This document shows, in pieces, positions 33,493-42,444 of a DNA stretch of 46,049 nt. Source of the stretch: Xanthomonas dyei (GTDB taxonomy: Bacteria; Pseudomonadota; Gammaproteobacteria; Xanthomonadales; Xanthomonadaceae); the NCBI RefSeq assembly GCF_002939865.1, contig NZ_MDEE01000039.1, positions 1 to 46,049 on the forward strand, given 5' to 3'. The translations under genes were made by a program, and so were the position numbers. The number at the start of each line of letters is the position of its first letter. Position 1 is the stretch's first letter. Below the pieces are notes generated by a model. It saw only the letters and a program-made list of their open reading frames with translations, was not told where the DNA came from and did no database searches.

Positions 33493-35453
33493 TTGCCTTC
33501 TGAGTGCTCGCAGCGATGCCTGCAGGCGCATCTGAGAACCGCCGGCGCTACCCGCACGCAGACGCCGGTGGAGCGCATCCCGCAGGCGATCCAGGTGGTG
33601 CCGCGTTCGGTGATCGACGAGCAGCAACTCACCCGGTTGGTCGATGTGGTGGCCAATGTGTCCAACGTGCAGCCCGGCGGCACCCAGGGCAATCGCTCGG
33701 AAACCTTCGTCATTCGCGGCTTCGAAGCGTCGTCGTATGCGGTCGACGGCATCCTGCTCAACCCCGCGCAGAACTTCACCGAGACCGTGCGCGACCTGGC
33801 CAATGTCGCCCAGGTGGAAGTGCTCAAAGGGCCTGCGGCGGTGTTGTACGGGCGCGGCGAGCCCGGTGGGGTGATCAATCCGGTCACGTTGCGGCCGGAC
33901 GACACGTTCGGCGGCAACGCATCGCTGCAGGTGGCCGAACATGGCCTGCGCCGCGTGCAGTCCAGCATCACCGGCCCGCTGAGTCCCACGCTGTCTGCCC
34001 GCGTCGGCGCCGCCGCGCAGCAGACCGGCAGCTTTCGCGCTGCGCAGGCCGCGTCTTCGTCTCGCCCTCGCTGGCATGGCGGCCCACTGCGCAGCTGCGT
34101 GCCGATCTGGATCTGGACTACACCCGCCAGACCAGCCCGGGCGATCGCGGTCTGGTCGTCATCGACGGTGTGGTGCGTGGTCCGGCAGAGCGCAGTTTCG
34201 GCGAGCCGTGGTCGCGCAATCGCGGCACCTCGCGCACTGCACGCGGCCGTATCGAATATGACGCGAATGAGTGGCTGACGCTGCGTCAGATCCTCAATCA
34301 CCAGGACGGCGACAGCGGTCGCGACGTGGCCGACTTCACCGGCTTCAGCGCCGACCGTGCGTTTGTGCAACCTCGCGCCGTGCGTCAGGAGCAGCAGGTG
34401 CGCGCCACTACCTCGCAGACCGAAGCGCTGGCCCGTTTCGACACCGGCCCGCTGCGCTATCAGGTGCTGGCTGGCGCCGACTACGTCGATGCGCGTCGCC
34501 ACACCGACGAAGCCCGCGCGCCCTTGGCCCGCATCAGCGTGAGCAACCCGGTGCAGGGCGCACTACCGGGCCGCTACGTGCCGGCGCGGCAGATCGAGGT
34601 CGATGCGCGCTACGCCGCGTTGTACGTGCAGGATCAGATCAGCATCGGGCAGCGTTGGGACGTGCTGGCCGGCGTGCGCTGGGATGACGTGCAGCAGACC
34701 ACCGTCGATAACGGCGCGCGTACCCGCGAAGACGGCCGACGCGCCTCGCCGCGTGTGGGTGTGGTGTGGAAGGCCACGCCGCAGCTGTCGCTGTATGCCA
34801 ATACATCGACGTCGTTTCGCCCGCGTAGCGCTACGCTGTTTGCCGGCGGCAGCGCACCGCCGGAGACCGGCCGCCAATACGAGATCGGCCTGAAAAGCGC
34901 GCTGCTGGACAACCGCGTGCTTGCCACTGCTGCGGCATTCCAGATCACCAAGGACAACGTCGCCACCAGCGACCCGGACAACAGCGGCTTTGTGCTGGTC
35001 ACCGGTCAGCAGCGCGTGCGTGGCGTCGAGCTGGACATCACCGGCGAGCTCACCCAACACTGGCGGATGATTCTCGGCGCGGGCTATCTGGATGCGCAGG
35101 TCACCCGCGACAGCGTGATTCCGGTCGGTAATCGCCTGCGCGGTGTGCCGCGCGTCAGCGCCAGCTTGTGGAGTACTTACCATGTGGCCACCGGTCCGTT
35201 GTACGGCCTGACCCTGGGCGCCGGTGCGGTGCATGTCGGCGAGCGCGAGGGCGACTTGAACAACAGCTATCGCATTGCCGGCTACACGCGCTTCGATGCA
35301 TCGGCGGCGTATCGGTTCGGCGGCCGTTATCAACTGGCGTTTATGCTGCGCAATGTCGCCAACCGTTTTTACATCGAGCAACCGGTGACGCAGACAACCA
35401 ACTACCCGGGTGCACCGCGCACGCTGTCGGCGACGTTGAGCATGGAGTTTTAG
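33493..35453 (+). pseudogene. TonB-dependent siderophore receptor, 5'-truncated and frameshifted
   Basis: An outer membrane siderophore receptor. The plug domain is clear (VERIPQAIQVVPRSVIDEQQ, SETFVIRGFEASSYAVDG, VEVLKGPAAVLYGRGEPGGV), as are the barrel end and the final aromatic (LSATLSMEF). There is no signal peptide and no ATG: an in-frame stop at 33478 lies just upstream, so the 5' end is missing. The frame also shifts near 34045-34050, from ...TGSFRAAQ to GRVFVSPSLAWRPTAQL, equal to one lost base. The truncated end lies about 60-100 bases after jetD, suggesting that arrival of the Wadjet genes or a deletion beside them removed it. Confidence 0.87.
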
Positions 35454-35478
35454 AAAGGCGAGGACATCTGCAGCGTGA

Positions 35479-36252
35479 TCAGTGCAGCAGATCCCAGCCC
35501 ATCTTGCCGATCAGCACCACCACCAGCACCAGGAACAACGTGCGGATCAACGGCGTGCCACCGCGCAATGCCATCCGCGTGCCGGCCACCGCGCCGGCCA
35601 CGTTCGCCACCGCCATCGGAATGCCCAGCGCCAGCATCACCTGGCCGCTGGGCAGAAAGAACGACAGCGCTGCCAGGTTGGTGGCCAGGTTCACCACCTT
35701 TGCCGCCGCCGAAGCGCGCAGAAAATCCAGCCCGAAAAAGCGAATGAACAGGAAGATCAAAAAGCTCCCCGTGCCCGGACCGAAGAACCCATCGTAAAAC
35801 CCGATCGCTGCGCCCATCGCCAAGGCGGTGATCAACTCGCGTCGACCGATCTCGCGCGGCCGATGCAGCGCGCCGAAATCCTTCTTGATCAGCGTGTAGA
35901 CCAACATCGCGATCAGCAATAGCAAAATCAGCGGCCGCACCGCCTGCTTGGGCAACAGGCTGACCGCCGTGGCGCCCAGAAACGAAAACGTAAACGCCGC
36001 CGCAGTGGCATACAGCACCGGCCGCCACGGGAAGCGCACCGTGCGCGCATACCGCCACGCCGACGCCCCGGTGCCGAACATCGCGCTGAACTTGTTGGTG
36101 CCCAGAATCAGCGACGGCGCCTGCTGCGGCAAGGTCGCAAACAATCCCGGCAACTGGATCAACCCGCCGCCACCCACCGCAGCATCCACCAGCCCGGCAA
36201 CGAACGCGATGCACAGCAGCCACGGCAACTCGGTGGGAATCAGTTCCAGCAC
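35479..36252 (-). CDS. TSUP/TauE-SafE family permease
   Basis: A 257-residue inner-membrane protein of the DUF81/TauE-SafE family with about eight transmembrane helices, present as two repeats: [19 protein letters not shown] near the start and [20 protein letters not shown] in the second half. Relatives export or take up sulfite, sulfoacetate or other organosulfur anions; the substrate is not known. I chose the GTG at 36252 ([11 protein letters not shown]) because GGAG lies 8 bases upstream. It is divergent from the ychJ-like gene. Confidence 0.85.
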   Translation of the reverse strand: MLELIPTELPWLLCIAFVAGLVDAAVGGGGLIQLPGLFATLPQQAPSLILGTNKFSAMFGTGASAWRYARTVRFPWRPVLYATAAAFTFSFLGATAVSLLPKQAVRPLILLLLIAMLVYTLIKKDFGALHRPREIGRRELITALAMGAAIGFYDGFFGPGTGSFLIFLFIRFFGLDFLRASAAAKVVNLATNLAALSFFLPSGQVMLALGIPMAVANVAGAVAGTRMALRGGTPLIRTLFLVLVVVLIGKMGWDLLH

Positions 36253-36337
36253 AACGGCGCTCCGCACGACGGGGCGACAGCATAGACGCGTAGAAACCCG
36301 CCTCCCAATTCCCAATCCCATCCCGCACAATCGCCAG

Positions 36338-36727
36338 ATGCCGACCTCCACGCCCACCGATCCCTGTCCGTGCGGCCGCCCCGCCGATTACGCGCGCTGC
36401 TGCGGGCTCTACCACGCCGGTGCCGCCGCGCCGGATGCCGAAACCTTGATGCGCTCGCGCTACAGCGCCTATGTACGCCGCGATGTCGACTACCTGCTGA
36501 CCAGCTGGCACCCGTCCACGCGCCCGGCCGAACTGTCGCTGGACGAAGGCGGCCGCACCACCTGGCTCGGCCTGACCATCCAGCGCACCAGCGTCACCGG
36601 CGAGGACACCGCCGAGGTGGTGTTTCTGGCCCGCTACCGCATCGGCGGCGGCAGCGCAGTGCGCATGACCGAACACAGCCGCTTCGTCCGCGAAGATGGC
36701 CGCTGGTATTACCTCGACGCCCGCTGA
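36338..36727 (+). CDS. YchJ-like SEC-C protein (UPF0225)
   Basis: A 129-residue protein with an N-terminal SEC-C zinc-binding motif ([17 protein letters not shown]) and a NTF2-like remainder ([39 protein letters not shown]), which is the YchJ/UPF0225 family. Function is unknown. Length is close to the family. The ATG at 36338 lies 85 bases from the divergent permease start. Confidence 0.87.
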   Translation: MPTSTPTDPCPCGRPADYARCCGLYHAGAAAPDAETLMRSRYSAYVRRDVDYLLTSWHPSTRPAELSLDEGGRTTWLGLTIQRTSVTGEDTAEVVFLARYRIGGGSAVRMTEHSRFVREDGRWYYLDAR

Positions 36728-37060
36728 GCGCAGCCAGCGGCGCCGGAGTGTGTACAAGCCAGAAGATGCCCGATGCGCGGACGCGCGCTGGCGCACTTGC
36801 ACGCCCACCCAGACCCATTCCCCAAGCCGTCGGCGAACGACAACCGCAAGCTCTGCCGTTGCAGCCCCGGGCTGACGTCTTCCAGCCGGGCACCGCCGCC
36901 GCCAACCGGCGCCGTCGCAAGCAGGCCATCGCGCACCTAGACCATCGCCGCCTGACCCGACCAACGGCGCCCGTCGCGCCGCTTTGTCGACACAGCGTTC
37001 GCAGCCGATCCGGGAAGCTTGCCGCGCGGCGAAACTCGCCGCGGGGGGCGGACAGCGATC
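36728..37060. other. intergenic region without a supported gene
   Basis: About 330 GC-rich bases. No family-like ORF is seen on either strand, and no strong promoter or terminator stands out. Confidence 0.4.
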
Positions 37061-37267
37061 ATGGCAACCTTCAACTTCTGGCAATGGGCGCTGACGGCCT
37101 TGGTGGTCTTTGCAATCGTGTTGCCGGCGTTGCTGGCTACGTGCATGGTCCGTTTCGGTCCACGCCACGATGCACCGCACCGCACGCGTCCGCGCCGTGT
37201 CGCCGAGACCGGCGCGTCCAGCCCGGCACTGTCGCTGCTGAGCGGCATCACCGGCGACGGTCGCTGA
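37061..37267 (+). CDS. small hypothetical membrane protein
   Basis: A possible 68-residue protein with one transmembrane helix (ALTALVVFAIVLPALLATCM) and a short basic tail (APHRTRPRRV). The frame opens with MATFNFWQWA, a plausible membrane-protein start, but the ribosome binding site is poor and no family is recognised. Confidence 0.45.
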   Translation: MATFNFWQWALTALVVFAIVLPALLATCMVRFGPRHDAPHRTRPRRVAETGASSPALSLLSGITGDGR

Positions 37268-37592
37268 CGCGTCAACGCTGACGCCCGCTTTACCCCAGCT
37301 GCAATGGCAAGCAGGCCAACGCCGGCACACTCCTGATTGAAGCGGTTGACCGGTGAACAACTCCCGGTGCCGAGCGTATGCCGTTCGATGGCGGCAACAG
37401 ACACCGGTCGCCAGCCCGCAGCCGCCGCGCCAACGCACCACACTCGCATCCTGCCGCCCGCGGCAGCGACCGCGTTGCTCCGGCGCCGCCGATTGCACGC
37501 CTCGATCCAGCCAGGTTGGCTATCCTTCCGGATCGATTCGTGACTGGAGCGCTCTACCGCATGACGTCCGTCCACCCGCCGGCCACCGCGCC
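37268..37592. other. intergenic region without a supported gene
   Basis: About 325 bases before the transglycosylase gene. No family-like ORF; it should contain the promoter of that gene, but no clear hexamers were found. Confidence 0.4.
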
Positions 37593-39755
37593 ATGACGCC
37601 GACCCGGCGCGCCTTGCCGCTGTTGATGGCCTTGCTGCCGCTGGCCGCCTGGGCCGACCCGGCCTTCGACCGCTGCCTGGCCGGGTTGCAGACCCAGGCC
37701 GCCGCCAAGGGCGTGGATGCCGCCCGTTTCCAGCGTTTTACCGCGGGGTTGGCGCCCGATCCCAGCGTGTTGCCGCTGCTGGACGCGCAACCGGAGTTCA
37801 CTACGCCCATCTGGGACTACCTGGCCAGTCTGGTCGACAGCCAGCGCGTCACCGACGGCCAGGCCATGCTGGTCACCCACCACGACTTGCTCACCCGCCT
37901 GTCCGAGCAGACCGGCGTCGACCCGGCCACCATCGTGGCGGTCTGGGGCGTGGAGAGCGACTACGGCCGCGTCACCGGCAAGCGCCCGCTGCTGGTCTCG
38001 CTGGCCACGCTGTCGTGCGCAGGCCGCCGCCAGCCGTTCTTCCGCGGCGAATTCCTCGCCTTGCTCAGCCTGTTGCAGCAGGGCGATCTGTCGCCGGATG
38101 GCTTGACCGGCTCGTGGGCCGGCGCGTTCGGGCAGACCCAGTTCATGCCCTCGACCTATGCGCGGATTGCGGTGGACGGCGACGGCGACGGCCGCCGCAA
38201 TCTGGTCGCCAGCATTCCCGATGCGCTGGCCTCCACCGCCAACTACCTGGTCAAGGCCGGCTGGGAACGCGCCCGCCCCTGGGGGATGGAAGTCACCCTG
38301 CCGCGCGGCTTCGATGCCAGCAAGGCCGGCCGCACCCGCCGCCAACCCTTGCAGGCCTGGCAGGCTGCCGGCCTGCTTGGCACAGACGGCAAGCCGCTGG
38401 CCCCGACCGGGCTGCCGGCCGAGACCGCTGCCGCCTTGCTGCTACCGGCTGGTGCCACCGGCCCTGCCTTCCTGGTGTTCCGCAACTACGACGCGATCTA
38501 CGCCTACAACGCTGCCGAAAGCTACGCGCTGTCGATCGCGCTGCTGGCCGATCGCCTGCGCGGCGGCCCCGGCCTGGTTGCCGCCTGGCCCACCGACGAC
38601 CCCGGCCTGGGCCGTCCGGAACGCCGCGACCTGCAGCAGTTGTTGCTCGCCCGCGGCCACCAGATCGGCGAGGCCGACGGCATGGTCGGCAGCGCCACCC
38701 GCCGCGCCATCCAGGTCGAGCAGACCCGGCTGGGCTTGCAGCCCGCCGACGGCCGCCCCGGCCAGCGCATCCTCACTGCTTTGCGTGCTGCGCCGCCGCT
38801 CACCGGCATGGCCGCCGTGCGCGGCACCGCCTTCAAGTTGCCGGCCGCGTACCCCGCATTCGCCCAATCTCCCATCGTCCACAAGGCATCCCCCATGTCC
38901 GACACCACCGGCCTGACCACAGGCGACTTCCACGGCTTCCCCTCGCTGCTGATCGACACCCCGTTCTCCACTGCCGCCATCAGCCTGTTCGGCGGCCAGT
39001 TGCTGTCGTTCGTGCCCAAGGGCGGTCAGGACGTCATGTGGCTGTCGCCGCTCGCCAAGCAGCCGCCCACCCCGATCCGCGGCGGCGCGCCGGTGTGCTG
39101 GCCGTACTTCGGCCGCCAGGACCAGACCGGCGACGTGCCCGCGCACGGGTTCGTGCGCACCGTGCCGTGGCAACTCACCGAGAGCCACCGCGAAGACGAC
39201 GGCACCGTGGTGCTCACGCTCACCCCGCCGGCCTTCGACGACCTGGCGCTGCGCCTGCGCATGACCCTGCGCATCGGTCGCACCCTCGAACAACGCTTGA
39301 TCACCGAAAACACCAGCGGCACCCCGGTGCGCTTCACCCAGGCGCTGCACAATTACTTCCGCGTCGGCGACGCGCTCACCGTCAGCGTGCAGGGCCTGGA
39401 TGGCCTGGACTATCTCGATAAATACGAGAACTACGCCACCGCGCATCGCCAGCAAGGCGACTGGAGCCTGCGCGACCCGCGCGATCCCGGCCGCAGCGAC
39501 CGCATCTACACCAACGCCGGCGGCCGCTACACCCTCACCGACCCGGTCCTAGGCCGCCGCATCGTCATCGCCACACAGGGCAGCCGCTCGCTGGTGGCCT
39601 GGAACCCGGGCGAGGAGGCCGGCAAGAAAATGGCCGACGTGGGCGAAGGTTGGCGCGACTACGTCTGCCTGGAAGCGGCCAACGCCGGCCCGGACGTCAT
39701 CGAACTGGCCCCCGGCGCCATCCACACCCTGAGCCAGACCATCAGCGTCGAATAA
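37593..39755 (+). CDS. lytic murein transglycosylase (MltB-type) read in frame into hexose-6-phosphate mutarotase
   Basis: An open frame of 720 codons. Residues 1-16 or so are a Sec signal (MTPTRRALPLLMALLPLAAW). Residues about 20-330 form a soluble MltB-like SLT_2 domain with the catalytic Glu in VWGVESDYGRVTG (about residue 120) and GAFGQTQFMPSTYAR. A peptidoglycan-binding domain follows (RRDLQQLLLARGHQIGEADG). These cut the glycan backbone in the periplasm. After a linker (FAQSPIVHKASP) the frame runs without a stop into a mutarotase, a cytosolic type of enzyme. An ATG at 38895 with AAGG upstream could start the second protein alone, so the fusion may be a stop-codon loss rather than a true bifunctional protein. 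Confidence 0.75.
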   Translation: MTPTRRALPLLMALLPLAAWADPAFDRCLAGLQTQAAAKGVDAARFQRFTAGLAPDPSVLPLLDAQPEFTTPIWDYLASLVDSQRVTDGQAMLVTHHDLLTRLSEQTGVDPATIVAVWGVESDYGRVTGKRPLLVSLATLSCAGRRQPFFRGEFLALLSLLQQGDLSPDGLTGSWAGAFGQTQFMPSTYARIAVDGDGDGRRNLVASIPDALASTANYLVKAGWERARPWGMEVTLPRGFDASKAGRTRRQPLQAWQAAGLLGTDGKPLAPTGLPAETAAALLLPAGATGPAFLVFRNYDAIYAYNAAESYALSIALLADRLRGGPGLVAAWPTDDPGLGRPERRDLQQLLLARGHQIGEADGMVGSATRRAIQVEQTRLGLQPADGRPGQRILTALRAAPPLTGMAAVRGTAFKLPAAYPAFAQSPIVHKASPMSDTTGLTTGDFHGFPSLLIDTPFSTAAISLFGGQLLSFVPKGGQDVMWLSPLAKQPPTPIRGGAPVCWPYFGRQDQTGDVPAHGFVRTVPWQLTESHREDDGTVVLTLTPPAFDDLALRLRMTLRIGRTLEQRLITENTSGTPVRFTQALHNYFRVGDALTVSVQGLDGLDYLDKYENYATAHRQQGDWSLRDPRDPGRSDRIYTNAGGRYTLTDPVLGRRIVIATQGSRSLVAWNPGEEAGKKMADVGEGWRDYVCLEAANAGPDVIELAPGAIHTLSQTISVE
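38895..39755 (+). CDS. D-hexose-6-phosphate mutarotase (YeaD-type), internal start of the fused frame
   Basis: From MSDTTGLTTGDFHGFPSL onward, 286 residues match the aldose 1-epimerase-like family that equilibrates alpha and beta hexose 6-phosphates. Motifs: GGQLLSFVPKGGQDVMWLSP, IRGGAPVCWPYFGRQ, PAHGFVRTVPW with the likely catalytic His, ALHNYFRVGD and the C-terminal VCLEAANAG with the catalytic Glu region. Length is normal for a free-standing enzyme starting here. It is in frame with the upstream transglycosylase with no stop between them. Confidence 0.8.
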   Translation: MSDTTGLTTGDFHGFPSLLIDTPFSTAAISLFGGQLLSFVPKGGQDVMWLSPLAKQPPTPIRGGAPVCWPYFGRQDQTGDVPAHGFVRTVPWQLTESHREDDGTVVLTLTPPAFDDLALRLRMTLRIGRTLEQRLITENTSGTPVRFTQALHNYFRVGDALTVSVQGLDGLDYLDKYENYATAHRQQGDWSLRDPRDPGRSDRIYTNAGGRYTLTDPVLGRRIVIATQGSRSLVAWNPGEEAGKKMADVGEGWRDYVCLEAANAGPDVIELAPGAIHTLSQTISVE

Positions 39756-40072
39756 CCCGTCGGTGGTTGCCACGGCTGAGGTGGCGCAGGCCCGCCCAGC
39801 CGCGCGCGCAGATCGTTTACGGGCTGCGGCTCGTCGATGGATGCTTGGCGGTGAAGTCGCATCGATTCGGTTGAGCGTTGCGACGGAGCGCGCCCTGTCT
39901 GCTCGTCGTGCAGTGTCTTCGATTGCAACCTGCTCGAAGGAGGTAGCGGGCAAAAGCCAGCAGACGTCAGACCCAGCAGATGTCAGACGGGTAAAGGTTT
40001 TAAGCAGCGCAGCCTCACCACGGGGTAAGCAACGCAGCCTCACCAAACGCAGCCGCCGTACCCTCACCCCAC

Positions 40073-40098
40073 CCCCTCTCCCGCAAGCGGGAGAGGGG
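40073..40098. repeat. GC-rich hairpin repeat
   Basis: CCCCTCTCCCGC, loop AA, GCGGGAGAGGGG: a perfect 12-bp stem, preceded by CCCTCACCCCA. A frequent extragenic element in xanthomonads; it could also act as a terminator for the mutarotase transcript. Confidence 0.75.
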
Positions 40099-40123
40099 CA
40101 CTAAACGCACATCGCAGCACCCA

Positions 40124-40169
40124 CTCCCTTCTCCCACCGGGAGAAGGTGCCCGAAGGGCGGATGAGGGC
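40124..40169. repeat. Xanthomonas palindromic (REP-like) repeat, copy 2
   Basis: CCTTCTCCC, loop ACC, GGGAGAAGG, then GTGCCCGAAGGGCGGATGAG. It is the same unit as the copy after kgtP (20138-20183), differing in only a few bases over about 46. Confidence 0.8.
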
Positions 40170-40485
40170 AAGGTGTCAGCCAGAGTTCCAGCCGAACGCC
40201 CACGCACCTCCAGCACTGCCCTCGGCCAAAAAGATCCGCTGACATCGTCCTTCAGGCATCAAGTCGCTCAAGCCCGATTCGCACAAGCCCCACCAAACCC
40301 ACGCGATCCCCCAGATCGATCGCACGAATCTCCTGCGGTCGATCGCGCACACCTCCTGCGGTCGAGCCCAATCCAGCCGCTCGCACCGCTCCCAAGCCTC
40401 ATACCCCACGCCTCGCCGCCGCACCCAGAGCCGATCCGGCCCAATCCGCAGCTACACTTCCCGCCTCGCCATCCTGGGCCGCGCG

Positions 40486-41745
40486 ATGTCTCTCTCCGCC
40501 GATTCCGCTCCAGCCCCGGGGCGCCGCCGCGCCGCGTTGATCTTCATCTTCATCACCGTGCTGATCGACGTGCTGTCCTTCGGCGTGATCATCCCGGTGC
40601 TGCCGGATCTGGTGCGGCATTTCACCGGTGGCGACTACGTGGTGGCCGCCGGCTGGATCGGTTGGTTCGGCTTCCTGTTCGCCTCCATCCAGTTCGTCTG
40701 CTCGCCGCTGCAAGGCGCCTTGTCCGACCGCTTCGGCCGTCGCCCGGTCATCCTCCTGTCGTGCCTGGGCCTGGGGCTGGATTTCATCCTGATGGCCATC
40801 GCCCACAGCTTGCCGATGCTGCTGCTGGCGCGGGTGATCTCCGGCATCTGCTCGGCCAGTTTTTCCACGGCCAACGCCTACATCGCCGATGTCACGCCCG
40901 CCGACAAACGCGCCGGCGCGTTCGGCATGCTCGGCGCCGCGTTCGGCATTGGCTTTGTCGCCGGCCCGTTGATCGGCGGTTGGCTGGGCGGCATCGGGTT
41001 GCGCTGGCCGTTCTGGTTTGCCGCAGGCCTGGCGCTGTTGAATGTGTTGTACGGCTGGTTCGTGCTGCCCGAATCGCTGCCGCCCGAGCGCCGCACCGCG
41101 CGCTTGGAGTTGTCGCAGGCCAACCCGCTGGGCGCGCTCAAATTACTGCGCCGCTACCCGCAGGTGTTCGGCCTGGCCTCGGTGGTGTTTCTGGCCAACC
41201 TGGCGCATTACGTTTATCCCAGCATCTTCGTGCTGTTTGCCGGCTACCAGTACCACTGGGGCCCGCGCGAAGTGAGCTGGGTGCTGGCCGGGGTCGGGGT
41301 GTGCAGCATCATCGTCAACGCGTTGCTGGTCGGCCGGATCGTGCGCTGGCTGGGCGAACGTCGCGCCTTGTTGCTGGGCCTGGGCTGCGGGGTGGTGGGC
41401 TTCGTCATCTACGGGCTGGCCGACAGTGGCACCGCCTTCCTGATCGGCGTGCCGATCAGCGCGTTCTGGGCGATCGCTGCACCGGCTGCGCAAGCCTTGA
41501 TCACCCGCGAAGTCGGCGCCGATGCGCAGGGTCGCGTGCAGGGCGCCTTGAGCGGCCTGGTCAGCCTGGCCGGTATCGCCGGGCCGTTGTTGTTCGCCAA
41601 CGTGTTTGCCTGGTTCATCGGCAATGGCGCGCCGCTGCATCTGCCCGGCGCGCCGTGGTTGCTGGCCGGCGTGCTGCTCGCCGCCGGGTGGGGGATGGCA
41701 TGGAAGCGTGCAGGGCGGGGCGGTGGCGTCGCACCGGCAACATAG
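40486..41745 (+). CDS. MFS drug exporter, TetA-like
   Basis: A 419-residue, 12-helix MFS transporter of the DHA1/TCR-Tet type. Landmarks: LIFIFITVLIDVLSFGVIIP (helix 1, with the Asp typical of TetA), GALSDRFGRRPVILLS (motif A between helices 2 and 3), VISGICSASFSTANAYIADV (helix 4), and GFVAGPLIGGWLGG (motif C). Chromosomal xanthomonad homologues are often annotated as tetracycline resistance; the substrate is unknown. Starts with ATG at 40486. Nothing suggests transfer, since the base composition matches the core. Confidence 0.87.
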   Translation: MSLSADSAPAPGRRRAALIFIFITVLIDVLSFGVIIPVLPDLVRHFTGGDYVVAAGWIGWFGFLFASIQFVCSPLQGALSDRFGRRPVILLSCLGLGLDFILMAIAHSLPMLLLARVISGICSASFSTANAYIADVTPADKRAGAFGMLGAAFGIGFVAGPLIGGWLGGIGLRWPFWFAAGLALLNVLYGWFVLPESLPPERRTARLELSQANPLGALKLLRRYPQVFGLASVVFLANLAHYVYPSIFVLFAGYQYHWGPREVSWVLAGVGVCSIIVNALLVGRIVRWLGERRALLLGLGCGVVGFVIYGLADSGTAFLIGVPISAFWAIAAPAAQALITREVGADAQGRVQGALSGLVSLAGIAGPLLFANVFAWFIGNGAPLHLPGAPWLLAGVLLAAGWGMAWKRAGRGGGVAPAT

Positions 41746-41850
41746 GGCTGATGCCAACGCATTCATCCAACCCTCGCGCCCGCTTTATCTGATTTGCGCA
41801 GGCGCTGCTAGGCTGGTGCACTCCGTTCCGCAGCACCGCATCGATTGCTT

Positions 41851-42444
41851 ATGTGTCCTGACACCCTGGCTGTTCCGCCATCGGCCGCGCGCGCGCTGCG
41901 TCACGCCACCCAGGACACCCATCGCCTGGTCGAAGCGGTGCCGCTGATGCAGGCCCTGGGGCAGGGGCAGGTCGATCGCGCCAGCTATGCGCAGATCCTG
42001 CGCCGCCACCACGCCTTGCTGGGCGGTTTCGAAGCGCATCTGGGCGATTGGCTCGGCACGCTGGTCGGCAACGGTTGGCACTATCGCCGCCGCGTGCCGG
42101 CCTTGCGTGCCGACTTGCGGGCGCTCGATCAACCCTTGGATCTGCCGATTGCACTGCCCGCCACGCGCACCGACGCCGCGCGCTGGGGCATGTTGTACGT
42201 GGTCGAAGGCTCGCAGCTGGGCGGCCGCGTCATCGCGCGCGGTCTGCGCAAGTCCCAGCCCGGCCTGACCGGTGCGCTGCAGTATTTCGAACTGGCCGAC
42301 GAAGACCCCGCCGGCTGGCGCCGCTTCCAGGCGGTGCTCGATCGGCGCCTGAATTCGCCCCGCACACAGGCCGCCGCCATCGACGGCGCGCACGCCATGT
42401 TCGCCCACTTTCATACCTGCCTCGCAGCGGAGCCGCGTCCGTGA
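41851..42444 (+). CDS. bphO: heme oxygenase (BphO)
   Basis: A 197-residue biliverdin-producing heme oxygenase. The proximal heme ligand is likely His24 (LRHATQDTHRLVE), and the distal helix has YVVEGSQLGGRVIAR with the flexible Gly-Gly. It makes the chromophore for the photoreceptor encoded next. The stop overlaps the start of bphP by 4 bases (GTGA), so expression is coupled. The ATG at 41851 is preceded by TTGCTT only; the start is the best available. Confidence 0.93.
   Translation: MCPDTLAVPPSAARALRHATQDTHRLVEAVPLMQALGQGQVDRASYAQILRRHHALLGGFEAHLGDWLGTLVGNGWHYRRRVPALRADLRALDQPLDLPIALPATRTDAARWGMLYVVEGSQLGGRVIARGLRKSQPGLTGALQYFELADEDPAGWRRFQAVLDRRLNSPRTQAAAIDGAHAMFAHFHTCLAAEPRP

Larger units (their letters stand above)
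39756..40485. other. repeat-rich intergenic region
   Basis: About 730 bases without a supported gene. It holds two GC-rich hairpin repeats (40073-40098 and 40124-40169), a partial duplication of the string GCAGCCTCACCA (about 40004-40045), and CTCCTGCGGTCGA twice (40330-40342 and 40353-40365). It probably grew by insertion of small mobile repeats. Confidence 0.6.

Noticed and set aside
33114..34502. Long minus-strand open frame of 462 codons opposite jetD and the TonB receptor
   Set aside because: A GC-rich shadow of real genes on the plus strand, with low-complexity translation and no domain.
35450..37498. Minus-strand open frame of 682 codons over the TSUP and ychJ-like genes
   Set aside because: It lies in another frame of the permease and antisense to ychJ; no recognisable domain.
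40324..40365. CTCCTGCGGTCGA repeat, considered as a CRISPR-like array
   Set aside because: Only two copies, 23 bases apart, with spacers far too short and no cas genes nearby.
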